From IMG/VR virus record IMGVR_UViG_3300033182_000980, positions 248,001 to 312,000 of that record: a DNA stretch of 64,000 nucleotides; one strand, given 5' to 3'. This stretch comes from a virus. Both the position numbers and the translations under genes were made by a program. This document shows positions 16,703 to 25,272 of the stretch, piece by piece (the stretch's first letter is position 1; each line of letters begins with the position of its first letter). The notes beneath the pieces were generated by a model. That model was not told the DNA's origin, ran no database searches, and saw only the letters and a list, made by a program, of their open reading frames with translations.

Positions 16703-17098
16703 TTACTTCTGAAGCATTGAGAGGGGCAACTGCTGGATCACTTGGAAGATACACTCGTTAAAGTGTTCGACCACAAACTCGGTATCGTTGCGACTTGATG
16801 CTGAGGGTTGGATGATGACCACGACATCTCCGTCAGAGAGGCTGACATTGCCACCGACACACTCAGATTTGGTGAGTCCTTGAGCGAGGGCGACAGTGGA
16901 CTCATGTCGGGGGTTGATTGCGTTCTCGAACGCAATGTTCGAGGCACTTTCTGCAAGGGCAACGAGTGCCTTTGCGTCCTCGACAGAGATACTGCTCTTG
17001 TGTACAAGAGCGTTGGTGTCTGTCAGCATACGATTGCTGAAGGCACTTGAGAGGACGACACGGGTGGTAGGTGCTTTGAGGATGTTTGCGATAGTCAT
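16703..17098 (-). CDS. Unknown 131-aa protein, first gene behind two CCCCTTAT-type promoters
   Basis: Starts at ATG 17098 (MTIANILKAPT), with SD AAAGGAGA eight bases upstream; the longer frame start lacks an SD. The protein is acidic and soluble. SLSDGDVVVIIQPSASSRND near the C-terminus may be a beta-hairpin. Two copies of the CCCCTTA(T) promoter-like motif precede it. No family recognised. Confidence 0.55.
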   Translation of the reverse strand: MTIANILKAPTTRVVLSSAFSNRMLTDTNALVHKSSISVEDAKALVALAESASNIAFENAINPRHESTVALAQGLTKSECVGGNVSLSDGDVVVIIQPSASSRNDTEFVVEHFNECIFQVIQQLPLSMLQK

Positions 17099-17138
17099 AT
17101 TAGGTTCTCCTTTCAAGAGATTGAGTTGATGACATTGG

Positions 17139-17158
17139 TTATATGATTAAGGGGTTAC
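17139..17158 (-). promoter_or_regulatory. CCCCTTAT-type promoter motif (proximal)
   Basis: The minus strand reads GTAACCCCTTAATCATATAA, about 40 bases before the start at 17098. It shares GTAACCCCTTA with four other sites that each precede a gene in the same orientation, and its end resembles a -10 box. Confidence 0.5.
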
Positions 17159-17211
17159 AGGGGGCGAGGGTTGCTCACTCACAGTGAGGATTGCTCCTCG
17201 GTACACAATCT

Positions 17212-17228
17212 TATAGATAAGGGGTTAC
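17212..17228 (-). promoter_or_regulatory. CCCCTTAT-type promoter motif (distal)
   Basis: The minus strand reads GTAACCCCTTATCTATA, identical over 17 bases to the site at 31118-31134. It forms a tandem pair with the proximal copy 54 bases downstream. Confidence 0.5.
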
Positions 17229-17229
17229 G

Positions 17230-17250
17230 CTTTGCCCTTTCTCATATAAT
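17230..17250 (+). promoter_or_regulatory. Probable promoter of the DNA polymerase gene
   Basis: CATATAAT ends at 17250, a near-consensus -10 box, with a CTTTGCCCTTTCT stretch just upstream like the pyrimidine-rich block of the CCCCTTAT family. It lies 38 bases before the polymerase start. CATATAA also occurs upstream of the genes starting at 34853, 45137 and 49172. Confidence 0.5.
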
Positions 17251-17287
17251 ATGCGTGTGAGCATTTACTTATAAGGAGGTGCAACTG

Positions 17288-20020
17288 ATGTTTGCCGATA
17301 TGCTTGAGACATTAAGACGACCCGATATAAAGCCCAAGCTGTGGATGAAAGATTGCGAGCTGATCTTGGGTACGAAAGAAAACCTAGATCAGTGCATTGA
17401 TGAGTGTATCAACAGCGTTGCGTATGGGATTGACCTTGAGACAACAGGTCTTGATAATCGTGTGTTCAATGGACGCACACGAGATACGATTGTAGGGGTC
17501 TGCTTGTCAGCCCATAAGGATAAGGGGTACTACTTCCCTGTCGGTCATCAAGAGGGTGTAGAACATAACATCCCTTGGAGGTTGATGTATCCAGCTCTTG
17601 AGCGTCTGTTTGATCTCTCTGTGAAAGCAGAGCCTGTCTTTCACAACGCCGCTTTCGACCAAGAGTTCTTGGAGTTCAACGAGTACAAGTCGGGTCTTGG
17701 TGAGGAGCGTTGGGATTCGTTCAAGTGGCATGACACCTATATCATCCAGTATCTCTTGAACCCTCGTGAAAAGGGAGGTCGAGGACTCAAGCATTTAACG
17801 AATGTTCACCTTGAGCGTGAGATGATTGAGCTGTCTGATCTCATGCCCGATGCCCCCGACAAAAACTACTCTAAGCTCGATGTGAGCTGGGAGCCTTGTG
17901 TTTGGTATGCCGCTAGTGATGCGATGTGTACGCTTGGTCTTTGGGAAATCCTTTATAAGAAGTACACCGAGGCTAAAGAGCATACGCTCTCTATGTATGT
18001 GTTAGAGCGTATGTGTCTGCTCTCAACCCGATGGATGCACAGAAATCGTGTCTACATTGATCGGGACACAGCGTTAAAGTACAGCCAGCAAGGTCAGAAG
18101 TTATGGTTTGACTCTCTGATTGATGTCTATGACGGAGCAAAAGAAATCTTAGGTCGAGACATTACCCCTAACTATGTTCGAGTCCTTAAAGGCGAGTTGA
18201 AGGGCGAGAACAAGTTTAACCACATGGAAGTGGAGGGGATGAGCTATAAGACTCGTGTAGACGAAGCTCGTAAGGAAGCGACTCGTTTATATCCCGATGA
18301 AAAGGGAGTAGTCACTAAGGCTGTGAAGATCATCGGTAAGAGTGCAGGTACAGAGGAGATTGAGTTTCCTTTGACCTATGACATCTTATCCCCTCAAAAG
18401 CTCGGCTTGTTGTTTAGAGAGTTGAGTGTACCAGGTCTTAAGGCGAGTGAAAAGTCGGGGCAAGTCGTAACCTCTAAAGACATTCTTGAAGAGGTCATTG
18501 AGAAGGCATCTGATGACTTTCCATTCATGGCTAAGGTTAAGACCTTTCGTGAGCTTGGAAAGGCTATGGGTCAATACCTCATTCCCTTTGTAGAGGATGT
18601 CGGACAAGACGGTACTCTCAAGCCCAAGTTTGATCAGTTTGCCGCTGACACAGGACGCTTTTCATGTAAGACAAACAGCAAGCCTTGGAAGGTCAAAGAC
18701 GGTGGGTGTCGTGTACCATTTCAAGGTATACCAGCTACCTACGATCCGACTAAGCCCGAAGCTGTGGCTAAGATGCGTTCTTGCGTGGCAGTGCGTGATG
18801 ATGATTGGTGGTTAGCGGCCATTGACTATGCAGGTGTAGAGCTTCGGTTAGTCACAAACTTGAGTCTTGAGCCTAAGTGGATTAAGGCTTTCTTTGAGTG
18901 TTCCGAGTGTGGCACATCTTACCCACAAGAAATCCAAGAGGATGGGTTCGCCAAAGCACCTCCGTCTAACTGTACGAACTGTGGCTCTGATAAGATTGGC
19001 GACTTGCACACGATTACAGCGGTGGCGTTTTATGGTGAGAGTGCTAAGAAGCGTGATGATTGGAAGGCGTTGAGAGGTAATGGTAAGGGTTGCAACTTTG
19101 CTCTGTCTTACGGTGGTACAGGTAAGGCTGTTCAGCGTACCATTGGTTGTTCAGCCGAAGAAGCAGAGGAGAAGTTCAAGAAGTTCACCTCGACTTATAG
19201 TGAGCTGACGAAGTGGTGGTCTAAGCAACACAACTTTGGTCGTAAACATGGTTATGTCAAGACAGGTATGGGTCGTGTTCAGCCATTGCCCGACATCAAC
19301 TCTGATGATTTTAGGTTCAAATCCAAAGATGAGCGTAAGGCTGTTAATGGGCCAGTACAGGGTACGAGTGCAGATGTAACCAAGTTGGCGATGAGCTTCA
19401 TCTACCAAGAGACTAAGAAGCGTGGGTGGCAAGACAAGCTGATGATGATCTTGACCGTCCATGACGAAATCGTCTTTGAGATCCATAAGTCGATCTTGAA
19501 AGAGGCGATTGATATGATCTCCGAGATGATGACTCGCAACAAGGTGATTAAGCGTCTAGGTTGGCGTGTGCCTTTGCTTGTAGATGTTGAGCTTGGTAAG
19601 GATTGGACTGTTCCTTTTGATGTGAAAGATGTAATCGCAGGAGAAGCTGGCGACAAGATCATCAATGCCAAGTACAAGTGCAAGGATTGTGAGGAAAAGA
19701 CACCTCGTGATCCTAAGCCTACGGTTTGTATGCACTGTGGCTCTAGCAACATTAAGTGTGATTACACAGATGAGTTTATTGCCAAGATCAAGAAGCAGAC
19801 CGAACAGCTTTATGCAGACTATGGGGTGAATCCCGATGAGATTGTTAAAGAGGAAGAGGTACCCAATAAGGTTGAGGAAGCTCCCCCAAGCAAGCCTACT
19901 TTCATGCTAGAGTCTTTGACCGAAGATACTGCTAAAGAGCTTGCTGATTGGATTAAAAATCAAGATGGTGAGTATGATGTAGTATATCAAGGTCGTAGTA
20001 TAAATGCTTTACTAGATTGA
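17288..20020 (+). CDS. Family A DNA polymerase with two zinc-ribbon insertions
   Basis: 910 aa from ATG 17288, seven bases after SD AGGAGG. An N-terminal DnaQ-like 3'-5' exonuclease domain starts with GIDLETTGLDN and includes FHNAAFDQEF. The polymerase domain has motif A (AIDYAGVELRLVTNLS), the O-helix (RGNGKGCNFALSYGG, with Phe at the residue-762 position) and motif C (LTVHDEIVFEI), so the catalytic Asp pair is present. There is no 5'-3' exonuclease domain. Unusually, a C-x2-C ... C-x2-C ribbon (CSECGTSY ... CTNCGS) is inserted just after motif A, and a second (CKDC ... CMHCGS) lies near the C-terminus. It is the likely replicative enzyme. The methyltransferase gene follows after 8 bases. 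Confidence 0.95.
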   Translation: MFADMLETLRRPDIKPKLWMKDCELILGTKENLDQCIDECINSVAYGIDLETTGLDNRVFNGRTRDTIVGVCLSAHKDKGYYFPVGHQEGVEHNIPWRLMYPALERLFDLSVKAEPVFHNAAFDQEFLEFNEYKSGLGEERWDSFKWHDTYIIQYLLNPREKGGRGLKHLTNVHLEREMIELSDLMPDAPDKNYSKLDVSWEPCVWYAASDAMCTLGLWEILYKKYTEAKEHTLSMYVLERMCLLSTRWMHRNRVYIDRDTALKYSQQGQKLWFDSLIDVYDGAKEILGRDITPNYVRVLKGELKGENKFNHMEVEGMSYKTRVDEARKEATRLYPDEKGVVTKAVKIIGKSAGTEEIEFPLTYDILSPQKLGLLFRELSVPGLKASEKSGQVVTSKDILEEVIEKASDDFPFMAKVKTFRELGKAMGQYLIPFVEDVGQDGTLKPKFDQFAADTGRFSCKTNSKPWKVKDGGCRVPFQGIPATYDPTKPEAVAKMRSCVAVRDDDWWLAAIDYAGVELRLVTNLSLEPKWIKAFFECSECGTSYPQEIQEDGFAKAPPSNCTNCGSDKIGDLHTITAVAFYGESAKKRDDWKALRGNGKGCNFALSYGGTGKAVQRTIGCSAEEAEEKFKKFTSTYSELTKWWSKQHNFGRKHGYVKTGMGRVQPLPDINSDDFRFKSKDERKAVNGPVQGTSADVTKLAMSFIYQETKKRGWQDKLMMILTVHDEIVFEIHKSILKEAIDMISEMMTRNKVIKRLGWRVPLLVDVELGKDWTVPFDVKDVIAGEAGDKIINAKYKCKDCEEKTPRDPKPTVCMHCGSSNIKCDYTDEFIAKIKKQTEQLYADYGVNPDEIVKEEEVPNKVEEAPPSKPTFMLESLTEDTAKELADWIKNQDGEYDVVYQGRSINALLD

Positions 20021-20028
20021 GGTTAAAT

Positions 20029-21255
20029 ATGTTTTTTGAGTATGAAAAAAAGAAGTACAACGGAATAGACGATTACACTTGGGTGAGTGGAGGTAAATTA
20101 TTCACACCTGCCCATGAGCTGTCCGAGATCAAATCAAAGTTTACAAGATATGAGATCATACTCAAAATCTGTCAGGTGATATATGACCACCAAATACCAT
20201 TCCCCTATAAAGAGCACAGCGTATCTAAAGCTAAAGGTGAGTTATCTAAGCTCTTTAATACACATTTCCCTGCTGATGAAAGAGAATGGTATTCAGACTT
20301 ATGCGAAGGCATCAAGTGCTTTAAATATAGGGGGGGCTATCTGCGGATAAAGACCAACCACACAGGCACTTATGTCTCTGACCTATTTTGTCATCGTACT
20401 CGATTAAAGGCACAAAAGAAAAGGTACGCTGATGATCGTCTAGGAATGGTAGGTCTTTGGGAGTATCTTTTATCTTACAGGTGCGAGGAGGAGTCTGATA
20501 TAAATACGGTCATGTATATGTTTATCAATGGTATCTTTCACTTTAGCGATAAGATTGACCATACAGCGGTTTACACTTCGGGGAGATTATCTATTGGTAC
20601 TGTAAGTCAATTTAAACCCGCTAGTGCTAAGGCTCTGTACGATTTATTTGGAGCTAAGAATGTACTCGACTTTTGTGCTGGATGGGGGGATAGGCTAGTA
20701 GGATTTCATGCATCCAATGCCGAAACATATATCGGAATTGACCCTAACTCTGATTTGCACCCTCAATATGAAAAGATACATGAGTTTTGTGGCACTGGAA
20801 AAGAAGCAAAGTTCATCTGTTTGCCCGCAGAAGATGTAGATTATTCAGAACTCCGATATGACTTTGTTTTCACATCTCCACCATACTTTGATCTGGAAAT
20901 ATACAATGGAGAAGAGACTCAATCCGTGAAAAGATACCCTAAGATCGACCATTGGTTAAAGGGGTTCTTGTTCAAATCTTTGAGTAAGATTTATGAGTAT
21001 CTAGAAGATGGTGGTAGAATAGCGGTCAATATATCAGACAGTCCAGCAGTGAACATTTTTGTTTGTGAGTCTATGCTAGAGCACATGGAGTCGATAGGTG
21101 CTACTTATGAGGGTACTATAGGTTATGGCCTTGCTCGTAGACCTACCGAGAGTGGGCATAATTATTTAAAAGAAAAGTCTGAGCCTATTTTTATTTGGTC
21201 TAAGGGTGTTGCTCCCGATCCAAATCGACAAACAGATAATTTTTTTGGAGTCTAG
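20029..21255 (+). CDS. SPPY-type amino-methyltransferase-like protein, paralogue A
   Basis: 408 aa from ATG 20029 (MFFEYEKKK); SD GAGG lies at the polymerase stop. The C-terminal half has the SAM-binding motif DFCAGWGDRLVGFHASNA with GIDPN, and the catalytic motif FTSPPYFD, typical of DNA N6-adenine/N4-cytosine methyltransferases. The N-terminal ~190 residues are variable between the seven paralogues and may recognise the target. It is closest to paralogue G (46356-47570), sharing the HFSDK...VYTSGRL / VYTAGRL region. It is the only rightward copy. Its C-terminus, DNFFGV-stop, also encodes the SD (TTTGGAGTC) of the next gene. Confidence 0.8.
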   Translation: MFFEYEKKKYNGIDDYTWVSGGKLFTPAHELSEIKSKFTRYEIILKICQVIYDHQIPFPYKEHSVSKAKGELSKLFNTHFPADEREWYSDLCEGIKCFKYRGGYLRIKTNHTGTYVSDLFCHRTRLKAQKKRYADDRLGMVGLWEYLLSYRCEEESDINTVMYMFINGIFHFSDKIDHTAVYTSGRLSIGTVSQFKPASAKALYDLFGAKNVLDFCAGWGDRLVGFHASNAETYIGIDPNSDLHPQYEKIHEFCGTGKEAKFICLPAEDVDYSELRYDFVFTSPPYFDLEIYNGEETQSVKRYPKIDHWLKGFLFKSLSKIYEYLEDGGRIAVNISDSPAVNIFVCESMLEHMESIGATYEGTIGYGLARRPTESGHNYLKEKSEPIFIWSKGVAPDPNRQTDNFFGV

Positions 21256-21256
21256 T

Positions 21257-21856
21257 ATGAAGCCCAATAAAGATTTCTTTATCGAGTGCAATGAAGGTGG
21301 GATGATGAGTCCACCAGAGTTTGAACGCACTTTTTGTAATCAATGTAAGAACCGACAATGTGTTCGAGCTAACTGGGCTTTTAGTGCTTGGGATAAGCGA
21401 ATCCTTACCCAAGTGGACCGCTTATTAACAAACCCTAACATTGTGCTTCAATCAGAGGCGAGTCGGTGGGAAGGGGTGTCCGACTTTGAGGGCTTTCAAG
21501 AGCCACAGGTGATCGAGGTTTGGGGTGTACCAGAGGAGCAACCACAAGCTCCTCTGATTATAGGTGATGAGAGGGAAGAAGCAGACACAGTACCAGCACC
21601 TCCTGTCGATCCTCCAGAGATTGAAGAAGAAGATGCTGTGATGACTTCTGCCCCTAAGATTGAGTTAGAACCTCAACCGATACCTCAACCCCAACAGGTG
21701 TATCAGAATCCTTTGAACACACCCCCACAAGAAATCACGATAGGTGAAGCTCCTAAGCCTGCTCAACCACAGTCTCGCCCTAAGAGGTTTCAAGCAGACC
21801 CTTGGGCTGTGTCCGAAACGCTACCTGTAGGTGGCAAGTTTAAGATGGGGAAATAA
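21257..21856 (+). CDS. Unknown Cys-cluster protein with Pro-rich tail (199 aa)
   Basis: Start is ATG 21257 (MKPNKDFFIECNEGG), using the GGAG encoded in the end of the methyltransferase gene. CNQCKNRQC near residues 29-37 is a probable metal-binding knuckle next to a second Cys upstream. The C-terminal half is Pro/Gln/Glu-rich and probably disordered. No family recognised. Its place directly after polymerase and methyltransferase suggests a role in DNA metabolism (inference). Confidence 0.65.
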   Translation: MKPNKDFFIECNEGGMMSPPEFERTFCNQCKNRQCVRANWAFSAWDKRILTQVDRLLTNPNIVLQSEASRWEGVSDFEGFQEPQVIEVWGVPEEQPQAPLIIGDEREEADTVPAPPVDPPEIEEEDAVMTSAPKIELEPQPIPQPQQVYQNPLNTPPQEITIGEAPKPAQPQSRPKRFQADPWAVSETLPVGGKFKMGK

Positions 21857-21858
21857 GA

Positions 21859-22062
21859 ATGATTGAACTTGTAATCTGTAATCACATCAATAATGGTTAT
21901 AAGGTTGTGTTGCCTAAGAACATGAGTGTAAAGGTCTTACCTAAGTACAACAAGGGGATCGTATCTAGCCCCTCCGATTTGAAGCCTAATGACAAGATTA
22001 AGTTTGTCGGGTGGGTGACAGCTTCAAATGATGATCGCTCATTATGGCGAGATTATCTTTGA
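21859..22062 (+). CDS. Small unknown protein (67 aa)
   Basis: 67 aa, basic and beta-rich, two bases after the previous stop and overlapping the next gene by 19 bases. The previous gene's end (GGGGAAATAAGA) provides the SD. No family recognised. Confidence 0.55.
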   Translation: MIELVICNHINNGYKVVLPKNMSVKVLPKYNKGIVSSPSDLKPNDKIKFVGWVTASNDDRSLWRDYL

Positions 22063-22412
22063 AATATGAGCGTCTTGTTAAGCCCTCTAAGGTACTCCCT
22101 CCCGACCTTATAAGAGGCTATTATGAACAAGACCCTAAAACCCTTAAAGAGATAGAGGCTTGGCTTTCTAAGAATGGGCTGACCATATTATTTACGCTTG
22201 GAGAAGCCTATGGTAATGAGAGGGTTTATCTAGGCAAAGATAATCGTGTCTATATAGGTACTGAAAAGATCCCTCGCATAAGCTGGCTTAAGAAACAGCT
22301 CTTGAGAGTAAGTACAGAGCTTTTACAGCGAGCGATTAGGGAGGGCTGGACTCGCAAAAAAATGTTTGAGGCACTTAAAAAAAAGTCTGAAGAAGAGCTT
22401 GGAATAGTATAA
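22044..22412 (+). CDS. Unknown 122-aa basic protein
   Basis: 122 aa, Lys/Arg-rich and helical at the C-terminus (RKKMFEALKKKSEEELG). Overlaps the previous gene by 19 bases, consistent with translational coupling. No family recognised. Confidence 0.55.
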   Translation: MARLSLKYERLVKPSKVLPPDLIRGYYEQDPKTLKEIEAWLSKNGLTILFTLGEAYGNERVYLGKDNRVYIGTEKIPRISWLKKQLLRVSTELLQRAIREGWTRKKMFEALKKKSEEELGIV

Positions 22413-22473
22413 TAAGCGTGTTGGGTGGGCGTTCTACCCATAAACTCAAACCATACACTACAGGAGAATCACT

Positions 22474-22662
22474 ATGAGTGGTATCGCTGATCGTATTGCA
22501 AATCTCAAACAACTCCTCACCGACCTTGAGTCTGACGCAACTAAGACTGACAGTGGCAACAAGGCCGCAGGCACTCGTGTTCGCAAGACTCTTCAAGAGG
22601 TTGTCAACGAGTCTAAAGAGATTCGCAAGGCAGTCATCGAGGCTCGTAATAGCGACAGCTAA
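22474..22662 (+). CDS. Histone H1-like Hc1-family protein
   Basis: 62 aa. The core GNKAAGTRVRKTLQEVVNES closely resembles the GNKAA-x-RVR-...-LEK core of the chlamydial histone H1 homologue Hc1 as I recall it, including the preceding LLTDLESDA helix. It lacks the Lys-rich C-terminal tail that gives Hc1 most of its DNA compaction ability. The SD is CAGGAG. Likely a small DNA-bending or nucleoid-associated helical hairpin. A short inverted repeat (GGTCTA AC TAGACC) and a CA repeat follow in the spacer 22663-22728. Confidence 0.65.
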   Translation: MSGIADRIANLKQLLTDLESDATKTDSGNKAAGTRVRKTLQEVVNESKEIRKAVIEARNSDS

Positions 22663-22728
22663 TCGACCCTCTCGGTCTAACTAGACCAAACACACACACA
22701 CATCACACACACAGAAAGGGCATGACCC

Positions 22729-23043
22729 ATGTCTAAGTTAAAAGGCGACCTCGCCCCCAAACCCACCAAGACACCTTATGAAGTTCGTCTTGAGATTTTA
22801 CATCTCGCTCAACACATCGTTGAGGATAAAGCCGAAAAGACAATGCACTATTTACAAACTCAAAGCGACATTGCTCATAACTTCCTCCACAGGGATTATG
22901 AAGAAGAAGCTACGAGTGAAGAAGCAGACGCTCTGGTTCGATCAGCTAAGGCGAACATCAATCAGATGCCTATGCCACAGATGGGTATTGATGAGGTTTT
23001 GAACATTGCTAAGAAGTTGAACGATTTTGTCTCCAATGGGTGA
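22729..23043 (+). CDS. Conserved-looking unknown phage protein (104 aa)
   Basis: 104 aa, helical. PYEVRLEILHLAQHIVEDKA near residues 16-35 looks like the start of a family seen in T4-like cyanophages; I cannot name it. SD AGAAAGGG. It is the last rightward gene before the terminator at 23082-23123. Confidence 0.6.
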   Translation: MSKLKGDLAPKPTKTPYEVRLEILHLAQHIVEDKAEKTMHYLQTQSDIAHNFLHRDYEEEATSEEADALVRSAKANINQMPMPQMGIDEVLNIAKKLNDFVSNG

Positions 23044-23081
23044 CAGATCATATAACTAAAGCATATTCATTTGTGTCGGAG

Positions 23082-23123
23082 AAACCCTCGATTGCCCTAG
23101 TGGTAGTCGGGGGTTTTTCTTTT
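23082..23123 (+). terminator. Rho-independent terminator, possibly bidirectional
   Basis: A 14-pair stem (23083-23096 with 23102-23115, with G-U pairs) and 5-nt loop CTAGT is followed by TTTTTCTTTT. An A-rich stretch precedes it. It lies between convergent genes ending at 23043 (+) and 23122 (-). Confidence 0.8.
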
Positions 23124-24366
23124 AGTGGGCCAGAGACATATATCGGGAAGCAACCCTTGAAGCGGCTCGTGCCATTTGTAGGTTATCTACGAGATCGGGA
23201 TTTCTTTTAATGTCTTTCATTTTAAGGAAATCACCTTGCATAGTCTTTACGAACATATCCTTTTCCGAGGTGAGGTTATTAACTTCTTTAACGACATGGT
23301 TTTCAACTTTCTTTCCTCCAAACCATGACTTCCAGACCTTACCAAACTTCTTTGCCATTTTCTTAGCGAGAACTGATTTGAGTACGCCTGCTAAAGCACC
23401 TTTTGTGAGTAAGGTATAGATAATGCCACCACCAAGAACAGCAGAGACTACTTTTGTTCCTAATAAAGTCGCTAGGATAATTTTGAACCCTGCGTAGGCG
23501 GCCCCAACAAGCAAAGCACCTGTACCAGCGGCAAACGCTTTCATTGTGCCACCTTCACCGTCACCCATTACTTGCTTCCAAGTGTCTTTCATAGCTGGTA
23601 TCAAAGATAGTGGGTTCAAGAGGGCGTTAAGCTCTTTGAGGATTGCTCCGACAACTTTCACACCCATCTCTTTCTGGACGATTTCTTGAGCAGACTGCTT
23701 GATGCTTTTCATGGCTGAATCTGGCATCTTCATTCTTCTAGGGTCTGCCTTTTTCCCACGCTGTTCTTCTAATGACTTTTGTACTCTTGGGTCTGGATTT
23801 TTGATTAACTCGTCATAGTACATCCAGCCCTCTAAATAAGAGTCAAAGTGGAACGCAAATACCTCATTGGTGAATGGGCTACTAAAGTCTTGAGTGTTCC
23901 GATCTTCATCTGTTTGAAACCATCCACTTATAAGCTCACCTGTGTTATAATCCTTATCTTGATCGGTGTCCCACTTAAACTTTCTTTCAACACACCCTTG
24001 CCACCAAGACCAGTAGTTGCCTTCAGCGACTTTACCTATGATGGATTTTTGCAGACCTTCGGTCATCAGATCTACAAAGGGAGTGTCTACAATAAACTTT
24101 TGTAGGAGTTCATAGAAGGTCTTTACAAACTTCTCTTTCAACCCTTTGACCCACGCAAGACCCGTATTGATTGTGTTTGAAATCCAGTTCTTGATCTTAC
24201 CAAAGAAGCCTGTTTTTTGGTACTCAAGCTGTGCGACTCTAAGCTGTAAGAGTGCAATCTTGACCATTTGAGGTTCATCCACCATAGGTAAGCGACTTGC
24301 TCTTTTAGTCCTGTAGTGAGCTTGGAAAACATCTGGGTCTGCGAGTAGATCAAAAGCGTATTTCAT
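23122..24366 (-). CDS. Unknown late membrane-active protein with C-terminal RVASRYM tag
   Basis: 414 aa. Hydrophobic Gly/Ala-rich segments lie at about residues 270-335 (AGTGALLVGAAYAGFKIILA and ILATLLGTKVVSAVLGGGII). A basic stretch (KKMAKKFGKVWKSWFGGKK) follows. The protein ends ...MARAASRVASRYMSLAH, so the shared tag is at the extreme C-terminus, again directly after a Met. The late promoter, masked SD and membrane-active segments suggest an internal virion or ejection protein, which is inference. Confidence 0.6.
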   Translation of the reverse strand: MKYAFDLLADPDVFQAHYRTKRASRLPMVDEPQMVKIALLQLRVAQLEYQKTGFFGKIKNWISNTINTGLAWVKGLKEKFVKTFYELLQKFIVDTPFVDLMTEGLQKSIIGKVAEGNYWSWWQGCVERKFKWDTDQDKDYNTGELISGWFQTDEDRNTQDFSSPFTNEVFAFHFDSYLEGWMYYDELIKNPDPRVQKSLEEQRGKKADPRRMKMPDSAMKSIKQSAQEIVQKEMGVKVVGAILKELNALLNPLSLIPAMKDTWKQVMGDGEGGTMKAFAAGTGALLVGAAYAGFKIILATLLGTKVVSAVLGGGIIYTLLTKGALAGVLKSVLAKKMAKKFGKVWKSWFGGKKVENHVVKEVNNLTSEKDMFVKTMQGDFLKMKDIKRNPDLVDNLQMARAASRVASRYMSLAH

Positions 24367-24375
24367 TGTTCCATT

Positions 24376-24421
24376 CCTTTACAAATTATTTAGTAAAGAC
24401 AACCTATAAATAGTCTACAAA
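24376..24421 (-). promoter_or_regulatory. Late-type promoter and SD-sequestering hairpin
   Basis: The minus strand reads TTTGTAGACTATTTATA at 24421-24405. TCTTTAC (24399-24393) pairs with GTAAAGG (24382-24376), with one G-U, covering the SD AAAGGA of the gene starting at 24366. Confidence 0.6.
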
Positions 24422-24763
24422 CTCTCCTTCCCAATCAGTATATGTGACTTTGACCACACCAGATTTGTGTATGTGCCTTCGGCAATACTTACAAGGTCGA
24501 GCCATTGTCATCGTACCGTCTTTGAGAAATCTAACGACCTCAAGGCGATCTCCTTCTTGGGTGTGTCTAAGAGCGTCCATCTCTGCGTGTAGGCAAGACA
24601 CAAGTGTTCCGTCTTTGACCCTCCGAGCAAACCTTAAGTCTTGTTTGCTTGAGTTGACTCCAATGTAGACGGGTTTCTTTTTTCGGTAGACTATGCAAGC
24701 GACATGGTACTTTTCACCATTAGACAATGCCATTCTCATAGCTTGTTTATAAATGCGTTTCAT
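24404..24763 (-). CDS. Cytidine/dCMP deaminase-fold protein
   Basis: 119 aa. SCLHAEMDAL supplies the HAE zinc ligand and catalytic Glu, and ARPCKYCRRH the PC-x2-C zinc ligands. The length suits a free-standing deaminase domain. The substrate (dCMP, cytidine or a modified base) is not determined; a role in pyrimidine pools would fit the thymidylate-synthase-like enzyme further along. The start is unsure because no SD precedes ATG 24763. The N-terminus MKRIYKQAMRMALS loosely resembles the RVASRYM tags. Confidence 0.75.
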   Translation of the reverse strand: MKRIYKQAMRMALSNGEKYHVACIVYRKKKPVYIGVNSSKQDLRFARRVKDGTLVSCLHAEMDALRHTQEGDRLEVVRFLKDGTMTMARPCKYCRRHIHKSGVVKVTYTDWEGEFVDYL

Positions 24764-24778
24764 TATAGGAGGTGCATT

Positions 24779-24847
24779 ATGTGTTATTATGATCCGGTGC
24801 TTCTGATGTGTATCTGTGAGATACTAGAGGAGCTTTTAATAGTTTGA
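24779..24847 (+). CDS. Possible 22-aa microprotein
   Basis: A strong SD (TAGGAGGTGCATT) precedes ATG 24779. The peptide, MCYYDPVLLMCICEILEELL plus two residues, is hydrophobic and Cys-rich. It overlaps the convergent gene's end at 24836. The SD is the main support; no coding statistics are possible at this length. Confidence 0.3.
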   Translation: MCYYDPVLLMCICEILEELLIV

Positions 24848-25261
24848 TTTATCTAGGGCGTTCTCTAACGCCTTGGTGTTGAATCCATAGTCTTGGTACT
24901 TCTTGTGTACTCGCATGAGGTATTCCTCATCGGGTGCTACAAGATTTTTGTTCTCTGTGTAATAGACATGAGCTGTTACATATTCTCCATTATCACACAT
25001 GACATCCATGATTGAACAAGAGCACCCTTCAAACGGTTCGGGTAGCTCCCAATGATCGACCGTATAGAGGACACCCTCTAAGTAGTCGTCCATCTTTCCA
25101 GCTACCATAGAGCAGAATCCGATTTCTCCCTCGCTTTTGTTCGAGAAGATCAGCTTGAACCCTTTGATGAGGGCAAACTTATAAAATCGTGCAGAGGGGT
25201 AGTTATCTACCATGCTGTGTTCTTCAAGGCTCAAGCCATAAGCGAAATAAAGTGCTTTCAT
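24836..25261 (-). CDS. Gamma-glutamylcyclotransferase-like protein
   Basis: 141 aa from ATG 25261 (MKALYFAYGLSLEEHSM), SD AAAGGA. The YFAYG-x-x-L-x-x-x-M opening, the G-FKLIFSNKSEGEIGF strand region and the VEGVLY-like LEGVLYTVD strand match the GGCT/AIG2 fold (substrate loop YGSN-L is YGLSL here). A conserved Glu is expected about 80 residues in; E87/E88 could serve, but I could not align it with confidence. Such enzymes cleave gamma-glutamyl peptides. Role in this phage unknown. Confidence 0.65.
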   Translation of the reverse strand: MKALYFAYGLSLEEHSMVDNYPSARFYKFALIKGFKLIFSNKSEGEIGFCSMVAGKMDDYLEGVLYTVDHWELPEPFEGCSCSIMDVMCDNGEYVTAHVYYTENKNLVAPDEEYLMRVHKKYQDYGFNTKALENALDKSNY

Positions 25262-25272
25262 CGCATATCCTT

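Noticed and set aside
22683-22712. CA dinucleotide repeat (CACACACACACATCACACACAC)
   Set aside because: Low-complexity spacer before an ordinary SD; no further structure. Could vary in length but nothing suggests control.
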